Source of the DNA: Psilocybe azurescens
Lineage: Eukaryota; Basidiomycota; Agaricomycetes; Agaricales; Agrocybaceae
DNA length: 59,021 nt
NCBI GenBank assembly: GCA_023853785.1
Contig: JAJIRX010000953.1
Span: forward strand, 1 to 59,021
Direction: 5' to 3'
The number at the start of each line of letters is the position of its first letter. Position 1 is the first letter of the stretch. The notes under the pieces are model-generated. The model had not been told where the DNA came from. It made no database searches and worked only from the letters and a program-made list of their open reading frames with translations. Positions 12,701-24,182 of this stretch are shown here, in pieces. The translations under genes were made by a program, and so were the position numbers.

Positions 12701-13488
12701 CGCGTTACTCGGCGAATATGGTTTGATCAACTGTAATCCCGTCTCCACTCCTATCGATGTTGCTCATCCTTTCGGTCGTGAAACCGACATTCATCCCATC
12801 ATCCCTAACTTGGTCACTGCCTTCCAACGACTAATCGGCTCTCTACTATTCATTCAACGTCATTCTCGTCCTGACATATCAGTTGCTGTCCTTCTCCTAT
12901 CGCAACATTGTTCAAAGCCTTCCTCATGCCACTTTGCTGCGGCAAAGCGTGTTTTACGATATCTCAGTGGTACACGATCCCTGCGTCTTCACTATGGGGG
13001 TACTTCCTCCGGGCGCTTCACTTTATGGGTACTCCGATGCAGACTGGGCTGGGGATAAAGTCACTCGCGCATCGACTTCCGGCTTCTTGTGGACGATGGC
13101 TGGAGGACCTATCAGCTGGTCGTCGAAAACTCAGACTTGTATTGCGACGAGCTCAACAGAGTCGGAATATGTGGCCCTCACCCGTGCCCTACAAGAAGGT
13201 CTCTGGCTCCGTGCATCTCTAGCCTATCTTCAACTTCCATGCCCTACTCCCCTCATCATCGCAACCGACAACGAAGGTGCTCGTTCCTTGTCAGAAAACG
13301 ACTCATCCCACAGCAAGGCAAAACATATCGACATTCGTTATCACTTTATTCGCTCTCACATTGAATCTCAAACCTTTCAAATTGTTCATACTTCTGGAAT
13401 AACCAATCCTGCCGACATTCTCACTAAACCACTTCATCGCTTGAAGTTCCTCGAGGCTGTGGAACGGTTAGGCTTTGCAATCCGTTGA
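9582..13488 (+). pseudogene. copia pol (protease, integrase, reverse transcriptase, RNase H), frame-broken
   Basis: Protease: an LDSGAD motif near 9847, out of frame with what follows, and a downstream LLSVGRLN signature. GAG-pre-integrase/integrase: YLHHLR..., DMCGPFSGRNS, FRCDGGTEW and a C-terminal GYPPGGRGYR segment (to ~11050). A Ser-rich linker follows. Reverse transcriptase: YKARLVAQGFSQ at ~12115, LKSLYGLKQASRVWYK at ~12360, and the catalytic HVDDG near 12525 in a shifted frame. RNase H: YSDADWAGD at ~13030, TESEYVA, and the ending NPADILTKPL. The final stop (TGA, 13486-13488) sits just before the polypurine tract, as usual for copia. Multiple frame shifts and a few stops interrupt it. 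Confidence 0.85.
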
Positions 13489-13494
13489 GGGGTG

Positions 13495-13937
13495 TGTTGA
13501 AGGTCGGCTCGTTGTCCATCAGCTTAGTCATACTCATCACTCCCATTCTCGTTACCTTCTTTCTCTTTTTATACCTCACCCTTTCAGTCTTCTCATGCCT
13601 TTATCATTTCCTTCGTCTGATCATCTCTCCATCACCATTCTCCTTACATTTAGTCTCGCCAATCCTTCATTTGCTTCAACGTATTGCTTCCACTTCCAAT
13701 GTAGCTCATTGCCTGCATTCCCTGCATCACACTCGTTTTCACATATACTCGCGCATTCGCCATTCGTACCTCAGCTGCTTTCTTTATTCGGCTGAGGTAC
13801 ATATGCTTTTCTATTACCTTTACATAGACACTTACCCTTGTTCTGAACAGTGTCTAACGCTACGCTTAAGGTAGAATAATTGCATAGCTGCTTTCTTTAT
13901 TCGCTGAGTGTCTAACGCTACGCTTAAGTTATCAACA
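13495..13937 (+). repeat. 3' LTR of the copia element
   Basis: 443 bp, TGTTGAAGG...TATCAACA, nearly identical to 8174-8618. It is preceded by the polypurine tract. Confidence 0.95.
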
Positions 13938-13942
13938 GTCTT
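13938..13942. repeat. Target site duplication GTCTT (right copy)
   Basis: Matches 8169-8173 exactly. Confidence 0.9.
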
Positions 13943-16900
13943 GTCAGGTCGTTCTCGGTCGGTCACTAATAGACTATTCTCAGAGTTGTGTGTCGGTATT
14001 ATTGTTCTCAAGTTGAAGTTGTGGGCGCGCGTGTGGAATATCTGAGTATTCCACGAGGCCACAAGAAACTATCGGAGAAACGAGAGCAGCCCAGCTATGT
14101 TCTGACTTCTTTTTCCCTCCATAACCTTCCCTTTCCTTTCTGGTTCTTCTTCTATTGGCAGATAACTGATAATAGATAACACTGGCAGCCAGTCTAACTC
14201 GTCCAAATTATAATGCAAGAAATGGGGTTAGACCGTTCAAGTTTATTGTTTCTTTTTCTCCTTCTCTCCAAATCCAATCCAATGGACGATCAACAGGGAG
14301 GAGTTCTGTCCGCTCCTCCGTGAGTAGACCCCTCGCTCTGGAAGTTTTATCTAAAAATGCCTCGCACAGAACAGATATAAAGCACGACGTAGATTCTAGG
14401 TCTCCTCGACATGGAGGAACGGTATTCCGCAGACTGCGTCCGAATTGAGACTGAGACCCAGTAGCGGAAGTTGGAAGGCGGAGACTAGGTAGGCAGATCA
14501 GAGAGGTGACTTGGATGACGGAGGAGGCACCATGGCTCCGAGTCCTCGACTGTTGCCCCTGATGAGACCGGACCGGAAATGAACGTTTGAACCTTGAACC
14601 AACCTTGCAGTACAGACATCCACTGTCCAGCTCCCGCCGCGACGGAAACCTGGAACGTGGACAGGCGGCGGCGCGGCGCTATATAACTTATAAGGGTTCA
14701 GACAGCGCTAAGGGACATTATGAGCTTTGTCGCATTGAGAAATTGAGAGCTATCGAGAACAGAGCCCTTGGAGTCAGTCAACTTAGAACACCGTGTCAAA
14801 GCTGCGGAGAGGGACAGGGACAGCATTAAGGGATCTCGCGCTTTTTGCTTTGAGAAATTAAGGGACATTGAGCTTTGTCGCATTGAAATTTTGAGAACAA
14901 CACAATAGGGTTCAAATCCAGATCCAGGTTCATACGGTTATATGATATAAAGCGCGAGTGTTCAATGACACTCTTGATCATGAAGAGTGTGCTGGTTCCG
15001 ATTCGGGCGACGTTGTCCACGAGAAAAAAGTCTATACCATCGAGCAAGATAGCATTCGTAGTTTGAATAAAGGACAATTGTTCAGCTCCGTCGCGACAGA
15101 ATCCTATCATAGAACACGGCGCTGCAGAGCGGGACAAGGACAAATGGACATTAAGCTTTGTCGCCTTGAACGATTGAGAAAAAAATACCCCTTAGTTTAG
15201 ATTCGGGTCCACGGGTGCAGATGAGTATGCGATATAATCGCGAGTGTCGAATGCCATTCTTGAGGGTATGCTGATTCGGGCGACATTGTTCACGAGACGT
15301 CCATACGCACGAATATTTTCATAGACAAGGATGATGGACGACCTTTGGCCACGATATGAGCTGGCATCCATGCATGACCATTGTATTCCTAGAACACGGC
15401 ACTGCAGAGCAGGACTTGAAGGACAGCGTTACTAGACATTTAGTTTTGTTGTTTTGAGCAAGTGAAAACAAAAGCTCATAAAGCGCGAGTATCGAATGAC
15501 ACTCTTGAAGGGTACGTATGCTGATTCGGGCAACCTTGTCCACGAGACGTCTATATGCGCAGGATATTCATAGACAAGGACGACGGATAACTTTTAACCA
15601 CAATATGAGCCGGGATCTCTGCATGACATTTGTTGAAATTTTTGTACACGAGTACTCTACAGTGCGTATATCTTGTGGACATGAGAGAGCCATCCTATGG
15701 CGGCTGAAAGCATGGCTTTTGAATCTTTGATAATGATGCGATATGCGAAGAAACTCCGGGCTGGCAACAAGTGATCATGATAACCATCCACTGTGATATC
15801 TTTGTCCGTGTTTGTAAGTACGGTAGCAGAGTCTCATTTTTAGACGCGAAACAGAGCTCCATAAGTAAGTTGATAAGGCAATACGTTACTGGCATGATGC
15901 GGGGATGGATTGTCCTGCTCTCGTAACAAGTGGGAAGGATCTGCGGTTTTCGATAGCCATCGACGGGCGATGCACACGATGTTAAACCAGCAGCCGGGTT
16001 GAATTCGGGGCGACATAGAAATACGAACGCTCACTGCACAGTGATATGTTCGAGAGTTCAAGCGCATATATCCATGTATGCGTGCGTCCGCGTTTAATTT
16101 GGTGTTGTTCGGACGATACTGACCTTTTATAGACTGTTCAGTCTCGAGATACGATGGAGTTCCTGTGCATACAGTTGGGAAACACATGCTCGAGTTTCAG
16201 CCAAACCTTCGACGACCGATAAGTGACGCGGCATGTTCTGATACGATCTTGGGGCAATCCTCGAAGATACGCCTCTCCCAAAGTTGATGACCCGTGATGC
16301 TAAGATTCTGGCATGACCAGCGGTCAGACCTCAGGAAGGAGAAGAAGCGATCAGAGGAAGTGTTGGCAGGATACCCGATAGATATGCGTTGGCCATGGTA
16401 AGAGGACAAGAAGGTAGATTATGTACCTCTGGATCGATAGCACGTTGATGGTACGGGAAACGTCCGAGGTCGGCAATCGGGAGCATCATTTTCCAAATCT
16501 TCCTTTTACGACTTCCCACTTCTCCATATCACACCTCTCCAACTCAATGGGGTACAGCACAGACCTACGCCAATTCACCCTCAACGAAACATATGGTCGG
16601 GAACAGAGAAAGCGCTTCCCAGTGCTTCGGTCACAAACTTCGCCTCTCTCTTTCTCGTCATCGTCGTTTTCGGCGAGTTTCATTGAGCTCTTATTCTTTT
16701 TGCCGCACTTCCGACACCTAAATCCGATAGTCTTGGGCTATCTATATACTCTCGTATTCAATGCACACATGTTGCTTCAATATGTTCATATGTGCTCTAA
16801 TCTCTCCTGCATGAGAACTCTCAACTTTCAATAGGTCGACTCAACGCGTTCAAGGGACTATCAAAACACTTGCAAAAGTGCGGCTTGTTGTTTTCATCTG

Positions 16901-17318
16901 CCCAACTTATCGGCGTGGTCTTGAACTATACGGTTTTGCGGTACGAAATTTCAAAGGAGGCCCCAGACGTCCGACGGATGGATCTGGATGTCACCCTAGA
17001 ACCAGGGCAAAACTCTATCAAATGTGGAGCTCCAAAATAACACATTGCACCCGCACGATTCGACTTTCATCCTGTCTCTTCGGATATCGCAAACAGATTA
17101 TTCATATCATATCTAACTGCATGCTACTGAATTTAATCTGTAACGTGTCCAGAAGCAAAGCATAATTTCCCATGCACGCTTCTATGGAGTCAGCTGAACC
17201 CCGTTGCTCCAAATATATCTATCGTCGAATACGCTTTAAGATACGGCTCGTTTGCGGGCTTTTTTGACTCGCGTGGTCCCTCCCTCCCCTCTCCTTCGTC
17301 CCTCCGCCCCTAGCCAAG
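13943..17318. other. Gene-poor region before the UNC93-like gene
   Basis: No gene can be supported. Short ORFs have no recognisable domain and no consistent splice pattern. It contains the degenerate tandem repeat listed separately. The last ~60 bases are C/T-rich and lead into the transporter ATG. Confidence 0.5.
14690..15600. repeat. Degenerate tandem repeat, ~250-285 bp period, about 3-3.5 units
   Basis: Seen: three aligned blocks begin near 14946, 15231 and 15477. Each has (A/T)TAAagCGCGAGTRTYSAATG, then CACTCTTGA, then GATTCGGGCRACnTTGTcCACGAGA. Between them recur 'GAACACgGCnCTGCAGAGCgGGAC' at ~15115 and ~15392 and 'ACATTRAGCTTTGTCGCnTTGA' at ~14711, ~14866 and ~15150. The copies are clearly diverged. 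There is no coding signal. Confidence 0.6.
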
Positions 17319-19458
17319 ATGACAGACGTCGATAACAACGAGAAGTCAGGCTACAACAGTGGAAGCAGCGACGATGGATCCCAACGCGGAGTAGCAGTCT
17401 TCGAGCGTCCCACCGGGATCAAAGGGCTCTACTCTCATCCAATCACCCAAGTCGTCATGTTAGGATTTGTATGTTTCATGGGTCCCGGTACGTTCTCTCG
17501 ATTGCGTCAGAACAGACAGGTTCTAAGGATGATTTTTAGGATTGTTCAATGCCCTGAACGGTCTCGGTGCAGGAGGACAAGTCGACGCTACAACCAGTGC
17601 CAACGCGAATGCGACTCTGTATGCTACATTTGCCGCTGGAGCCTTCTTCTCTGGGTAGGATCAATAATTCCGTTACCAGGCAAATCTCGACCTCGACCTG
17701 ACGCGTTTTTACAGTACAGTAAATAACATCCTTGGTTCCCGCCTTACCCTCTTAATCGGCACTACCGGCTATTCCCTCTACATCGGGGCGTTCTTGTTAG
17801 TCGTCTTTACGTTATCTCTATTAAAAATAAATTGAACGTAACGTATAGGGCAATGAATATTCACCCGCACGCGGGCGCGTTCGTGATCACTGCAGGTGCC
17901 ATCCTAGGCATTTGCGCTGGTCTCCTATGGACCGCTCAAGGATCTCTCATGTTGGCCTATGCGACTGAGCACCAGAAGGGTAAATTCATCGGTATCTTCT
18001 GGGCTATCTTCAACGTGGGTGCTGTCGTCGGTGCAGCTGTATCGCTTGGACAGAACTTCCATTCTACGGTGTGTATTATCCGCTACGATAAGCATTCAAT
18101 AACATCGGACTAAATAAAACCTCCCTCATAGTCTAACTCCGGTAGGTCTGATAACAAGTCTGACATGGAACGTAGAGAACTGATTGCCAATATCTTCGAA
18201 TTCAGTGGGGAATGGCACATACGTGAGTCGGTTTCAATTGACCTGCCTCTCCGCCTGTTTTTCTGATGACGTTTTGCTACGTAGATTGGATTCCTTGTCT
18301 TGACTCTAATCGGTGTATGCATCCCCCCTCCTCATGGTCAATCCCGAAAACATGATTCGCACCGACGGCACAAAAGTGACCACTCCCCGGCATCCTTCAT
18401 GGAAGACTGAAATATACGGCCTCTGGTTGACTTTGACAAAGGACCCTATGGTAATCCTTCTTTTCCCGATGTTCTTTGCATCGAATTGGTTTTACGCATG
18501 GCGTTGGTTTTCTTGATAATTGTCTATTCGTGTTGGTTTCTGACCCAATACCGCTTTCAATCTAGAATTCAACGATTACAATGATGCTTTTTTAACATTC
18601 GCGCTCGCTCGCTCAATAATCTGGTGTATTGGCTATCTCAAATCGTCGGGTCTATTGCCATCGGCACCTTACTCGACCAGCGAGCTCTTTCTCGCCGTAC
18701 TCGTGCCTTCTCTGGATGGATTATCCTCTTCTTAATGACCTTCATCGTACATATCTGGGCGTACTTCTATCAAAGGTAAAATTATCCTCGTAAATATCTT
18801 TGAACTCTCTTGGAACTGACATCATTTTTAAACAGACAATACACTAGAGAAAGTCTCCCGCCTGACTCAAACAACAAAATGGATATCTTCGACCACGGTT
18901 ACGTTGGACGTATCTGGCTGTACATCTTCTGCGGTCTCCTCGATGCCATGTGGCAGACGACAGCCTACTGGATCATGGGTGCTATGTCGAATGACCCTGC
19001 CAAATTGGCGTACTTCGCTGGATTCTGTACGTTCTGATAATTCGCTTCTCTGGATAGAATGACCGACCTCTTTCTGAATCAATTCAGATAAATCCATCCA
19101 ATCTGCTGGAGGCGCGGGTTCATGGAGAGCGGACGCCGTGAAGACGCCGTGAGTTGACCACGTCGATTTCTGGTCCTCTCAACGTACTAAATATTCAAAT
19201 GAAGATTTATGAATATGTTTGTCTCCACCTGGGTACTGCTCGTCGCTGGCCTTGTGTTCGCTCTTCCCATGATTTATTTGCGGGTTAAAGAACACACCGA
19301 AATCGAGGAAGAAACTCTGTACGTCTCCGTTAGCTAGTAGTCCTTTCTAAGCGTAGACTTATACGATCATAATTTCTAGCGTGCGCATGGACGACTCTGG
19401 AAACATTCTCGACCCCTCGCAGCTGCCACGCGAGAGGAGGCTAGTGGTAGAGAAGTAA
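17319..19458 (+). CDS. UNC93-like major facilitator family transporter
   Basis: Seen: 12 exons (17319-17487, 17540-17654, 17715-17795, 17849-18068, 18132-18141, 18206-18222, 18285-18502, 18566-18775, 18836-19026, 19088-19148, 19205-19318, 19380-19458), including exons of only 10 and 17 nt. They sum to 1485 nt, about 494 aa. The protein has an acidic soluble N-terminus, then many hydrophobic segments: QVVMLGFVCFMGPG, ATFAAGAFFSG, AGAILGICAGLLWTAQGSLMLAYA, WAIFNVGAVVGAA, MIRTDGTKV in the central loop, and a charged C-terminus. This order is typical of fungal UNC93-like membrane proteins; the substrate is unknown. Two homopolymers disturb the frame (C6 at 18323-18328, probably one too many; T6 at 18588-18593, one too few). 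The errors cancel in the exon sum. Confidence 0.88.
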
Positions 19459-20061
19459 CATTCTGACATTTATGACCTTAATTTCTTTGAATGTGATTTG
19501 GAGAATCCTGTACGACACACGCATATTGAACGATTCATGTTTTCTTCTGGCATATTGCTGGCACAACCTGTTAAAATTCAGCTGATAAACGGTATGGATA
19601 CTATGTTCGTAGACCACAGAAAAGGATTGATCATTGCAAGGATAGTCGATACGTCTGTGATGATTATATCTCAAAATATAACTAAGAATGATATTCAAGT
19701 AAGCCTTAACCAGTGACCAATCGACCATCATAATCACTATGTAGCATAAATCCTCACGGAAACTCACCGTTGAAGTTGATAACTACAACTGGAGATCTAG
19801 TGTGCGTATTGTGTGAAGTTTTACTGCACTTGTAGGGTTGATCTCACTGCACCATCAGATACTCATGGCAATTAACGGCAGTCCTGTCCATGCCCTTTTC
19901 TTCCTTCATAACGTACGCGAGTCTTGCACTTGCGCGAAAGGCCGCCTACGCTCAGGTATCCGCCTATAGAGACTCTTGACTGATTCATTCGCTGGTCGCT
20001 CGCCGAGCACAGTCGGCTCTCAAACCTGGCACCGGTTTAAATCTGGCGGGCATTTTCTGAA
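19459..20061. other. Spacer upstream of fusion-gene copy A
   Basis: No gene. Part of it (about 19900-20000) matches, in inverse orientation, the region upstream of copy E (about 27600-27680), sharing CCTGAGCGTAGGyrGCCTTTCGCGCAAG. This promoter flank was therefore duplicated with the gene. Confidence 0.55.
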
Positions 20062-20766
20062 ATACCAACCGATATTCGAGTATCTATTCTTGGTACGTGA
20101 GCTCGTGTTGACCACCGCTTTCATATAGGGGCTCCAGAAAGTGGACGGACAACACTTTGTTAACGGTTGGTAAGCACCCTTGTGCTGTGGTCCAGAGCTC
20201 ATTAGGCCTTGAAAATAATGCTCTCATCATATTTCAGAATGACTATGTCTACCTTAGGGTTAGCGATAGTCATCGTTTTCGATTCAAGACCCAAGAAGCA
20301 GAAGTGAATTGTTTTGCTCCCACGTGGAAAATTGCTTCAACGCTAATTGCCAAACGATTGGGTCACTTCGAAAGATCTAATAACATCTTTGTTCGCACTC
20401 ACACCAATATCCCAGTTCCGCAGCCTCGATACCTTCACCTCAAAGAAGCCCTTATCACTGATTTTATTCCAGGATCGATGCTTCTGGAATGCTGGGACTC
20501 GCTCAGCCCCTTCTACCAATTTTGCATTGCATGCACTTAGAAGATATGTATCGCAGCTGCGGCACGTTACCAGCCAGAGACCAGGCAATATCGAACGTGG
20601 CCTCGTCATCGGGACCCTCTTTGCGCCTCAAATATGGAACGGCCCTTTTCAAGATCTAGAGGCCTTCCGGAACTGGATACCTCATGTCGCTCATCTTGGT
20701 TGGATATGGAAATCAGATATTCACAAAAATCATCCCGAAAACAAAAGTGGTAGAAATTGGCATTAA
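20062..20766 (+). pseudogene. Copy A: decayed Ras-like/APH-kinase fusion gene
   Basis: Clear paralogue of copies B, C and D. The start codon is ATA instead of ATG, in front of CCAACCGATATTCG. Exon 2 keeps the P-loop GAPESGRT (20128-20151). Exon 3 begins NDYVYLRVSD but, after RFKTQEAEVN, jumps in frame straight to the kinase N-lobe (FAPTWKIASTLIAKRL), so the rest of the GTPase-like half and two introns are gone. Two bases are missing in ACCC before LRRYVSQ, and homology ends before the catalytic HCD loop. Loss of the start, of half of domain 1 and of the catalytic core makes this a pseudogene independent of sequencing errors. Confidence 0.85.
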
Positions 20767-22489
20767 TGTCTAGAGATTATCGAAACTTCAGAGACCAGAG
20801 ATGATTAACACGAATTTTCCTGTAATGTGTCCGTGATGAGATGTTCGTCTGAGGATACGAGGATATAGCAATTGTTGGCTTCCCTGCAGAGATAGCGAGT
20901 CACATCTGCGCCGTATTCCTGATCGATGGTGTGTCGAATCATAGGAGCAAGACACAAACACGACACATCGGACACGTCGGAATAATGTGTAGTCTGCAAT
21001 AAGTACCAGATGAAATCCAGTCTCAGCGCCTGAGATTTGGATGTCAGAGAAAGTACTGGGTTAGGGAATACAGATCATAGGTGGACCCAAACTTCTCGAT
21101 GTTGAAACACCAGAGTAAGATCCAATCAAGATCCAATCAGGGTTCAGTGGAAGTCGTTGTAAAGCCAGTGTTCATCAGCATAACTAAGAGAAAGAGTGCA
21201 CAATTCAAACGCGAAGTGGACAAATGATTCATCAGCGGCCAACTTAATGCCAAAGGAATTATGGACCCAGGATCCAAGAAACCGAATGTAAAGGATCCAT
21301 CAAGGCTCAAGCTTTCAGAAGACGGTTATCGTCGGTCCTGATTGTCTGGAAACACTTATTCCATGCAGTAGATTAAAAATGCAGGGAGAACAAGCCACTG
21401 GTCGAGACTAGATGCCTGCTGAATGCTGAAAGAATGACCGGAAATTGAAATCAAATTGGACCAACACTGAGAGTCAAGTGTAAGCAATGCTTAGTTAATC
21501 TGTCCCATCGCATAACCTGACTGCTAATTAAATTTCTTTCTAGAAAAGCCAATATACGACGCAATCGCAGAAACTCAAGCCATTCAATCTCGGGAATACG
21601 AGAGAGCTACCATGCCCAATCCCAAAGAGCTCGTCCAGAAAGTTCTGGAAGCGCGTCGGGAGAAAACATTACAACCTTGCATGAGGCCGCGTACGTGAAT
21701 GACGAGGCGAAATGACAAAGAACGCTCTCAAACGCAAACGAGGGACGCCACCCTCCTGGGTGATTGCGGCGATGTCCACAAAGCGCCGAAACATGGACAA
21801 GGTCTTGAGAAGCCTGAGCAATGTTGGATATATTGCTCTGGTGAAGCACAGGTTGGGATCCAAGCTTAAAGAAAGCTCCAGCGGCCGGAATAGAGCTGAG
21901 CCACTGTTGGATCTTACGACAGAGATCATCAGGACGGAAAAATAAAAGACGAGCTGAGGAGGAAAGACAGACGACCCAGCGCCTTTTATGGAGACGCTCT
22001 TACTCTCGCATAGGAAGACAAGGGAAACAGTGAAGTACGACTTTCTATGGTAGAGGTTTTGTGCACTTCAGATCCCAGATGGGCATGTAAATGCTACAGA
22101 AATTTTGCTATAATTACACAAACTGTCGAGCATGCTGGCAGCGTTTCTACGCAATTTTAAGTTTCCATGTACTTCCAAAAATGTAACTATAGCCTTGCCT
22201 TTGTTCTGTTCTTAGCTTTATCTAAAGAATCTTTATGTGTACTCAGCTTCAGCTTCAGCACATCGTGCTCACGCTTGGTTCGTGAGAAAGTTAACACATC
22301 TACGTCACTCATGACTGGTCGATCATCAACAAGTCCAACGCTTCTTAACTCCTGCCACCCTGGTTCTTACGAATTTCACGCGACAGGCTGCCCAAGCTAA
22401 TTATAAGGCAGACATAAGCAATTGATTTCCATAGTCACTCAACCTACTGCTGAATCTACATCCAAGATTTGCGGGCCTTTTAAATCCAA
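20767..22489. other. Spacer between fusion copies A and B
   Basis: No recognisable gene. A short open stretch around 21545-21945 on the plus strand has no domain I know. Confidence 0.45.
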
Positions 22490-24182
22490 ATGCCAACCGA
22501 TATTCGACTATCTATTCTAGGTACGTAGGATTTGCCTTGAGTCAGCAATCGAAAGACCAACAGTGAGCGATCGATTATACTAGGTGCCCCAGACAGTGGA
22601 CGGACAGCGCTTTGCAAACGGTTGGTAAGTTCGTAGTGTCGATACCTCATTAGGCATTGAAAATTAATCTGCTTGTCATATTTCAGAATGACTACTTTTA
22701 CCTTAGGACTAGGGACGGTCGTAACTTCCGACTCAAAGCCCAAGAGACAGATATGAACTCTTCAGAATTGCTTGACGAAGCGGATGGAATACTACTGACT
22801 TTTGGTTTGGATAAAGAACATGGGAGCTTATTGGGCCAATATCAAAAGTTCGTTCACGATAGCTATTGGGAACAAAGGAAGGCCTTCTACATGATAGGAA
22901 CCAAGCGAGATCTGCTGAATCCAAGTTCAGAATATGCCAAGTATCCTGAAAGGATGACTTCATATTTTACACTCTGTACAAGCGTAGCTTGTACTTTTGT
23001 TAGTGCTCTCAGTGGAAGCGGAATCGAAGAGTTGTGCTGTTCTATAGGTGCGTTGCATACTTGCCCTTAGTGACGCGACTGAAACAGAATCAAGTGGATC
23101 AAGTGCACCCCATAGGACCCAGTATTGGATCTCGTCTCCAAAATACATTTGAACGAATGCGATCATGGGGCTTGGACATGATTACAGTAATATTTTCTCT
23201 TCCAGTGCCTCCAGATATCAACAAAGACGTTCGTCGTTTCGGATGCTAAACGTCAGATTTTGATTTGATTCTTTTCACTTTCAGACACCAGACTCCGATG
23301 ACCTTCCAGTGATCTCGGATGACAATACCGCATGGGAGATGATTAAGACACCGGAAGCCATTGCTTATAGCAAACGTTTCGCAGCTCCGGAAAACTCAAT
23401 ATTCAAGCCTGCCCCCCTGCACACAAAATCGCTTCCACTTTGATCCTCAAACGACTAGGTACCTTCGAGAGGTTCAACACCATCTTTGTGCGCTCTCATA
23501 CCAACATACCGGTACCCCAGCCCCGATATCCTCACCTCAAAGAAGTGCTCATCACTGATTTTATCCCGGGAACAATGCTTCTTGAGTGCTGGGACTCGTT
23601 CAGTGCTTTCTACCAGTTTCGCATTGCCTGCACCCTTAGAAGATATGTTTCCCAGATGAGATGTATTACCAGCGACAGACCGGGCAGTATCGAACGAGGT
23701 CATGTCATGGGACATCTCTTCCACCCTTACATATTTAATGGCCCTTTCCGTGATGCAGAGACATTTCGTAACTGGATAGCACATATTGCACATACCGGTT
23801 GGATCACCAGCGATGAACTTTTTCGCATGAACAATCCTGGTCTCGTCCCTCCACCCCCACAGTTAAATTTCCCACCCGATTGCGATTGGACCCCAGTACT
23901 TACGCATTGCGATCTTAGCCTCAGCAATGTCATGCTTTCCGATAATGGCGTATTATGGATTATTGATTGGGCAGATAGCGGATTTTACCCCCATGGTTGG
24001 AATCCATGGGCATGAGGCGCTATGAACGAGCGCCTGAGTCGTGGAAACGGTGGTTTTCATTCATTTCAGGATCTCCGAGTCCTGGTCTTGACACTATTTG
24101 GAGTCACTTCATTAGGAAAGCGGCCAACTTGGGCTCAGATGACCCTCGCGATGACTATTGGCCCCCACCCATTAGATTTTAG
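22490..24182 (+). CDS. Copy B: Ras-like P-loop domain fused to APH-type kinase domain
   Basis: Seen: five exons (22490-22520, 22584-22624, 22687-23047, 23116-23228, 23285-24182). The N-terminal ~145 residues resemble a small GTPase: Walker A GAPDSGRT (Arg for the invariant Lys), a G4-like TKRD, and a G5-like SALSGSGIEEL. The DxxG of switch II is absent (LKAQE instead). A linker ends INKD|TPDSDD. The C-terminal ~280 residues are an aminoglycoside-phosphotransferase/choline-kinase-type fold: a Lys in the N-lobe (TLILK), catalytic HCDLSLSN, metal-binding DWADSGF, and ending YWPPPIRF. With one C added at each of two runs (C6 at 23412-23417, C5 at 23988-23992) the length is 481 aa. The last intron uses a weak GTTCGT donor conserved in all copies. 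Function unknown. It is followed on the same strand by a DUF7770-like gene at 25401. Confidence 0.72.

Larger units (their letters stand above)
8174..13937 (+). mobile_element. Complete Ty1/copia LTR retrotransposon
   Basis: Seen: two LTRs of ~445 and 443 bp starting TGTTGAAGG and ending TTATCAACA, flanked by GTCTT duplications. The internal region codes, in order, for gag with a zinc knuckle, aspartic protease, integrase, reverse transcriptase and RNase H, the copia order (integrase before RT). The LTRs differ by three substitutions and two T-run length differences, so the insertion is young. The internal reading frame is interrupted many times, so autonomy is uncertain. A purine-rich stretch (TTGAGGGGTG) directly precedes the 3' LTR as a polypurine tract. 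Confidence 0.95.
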
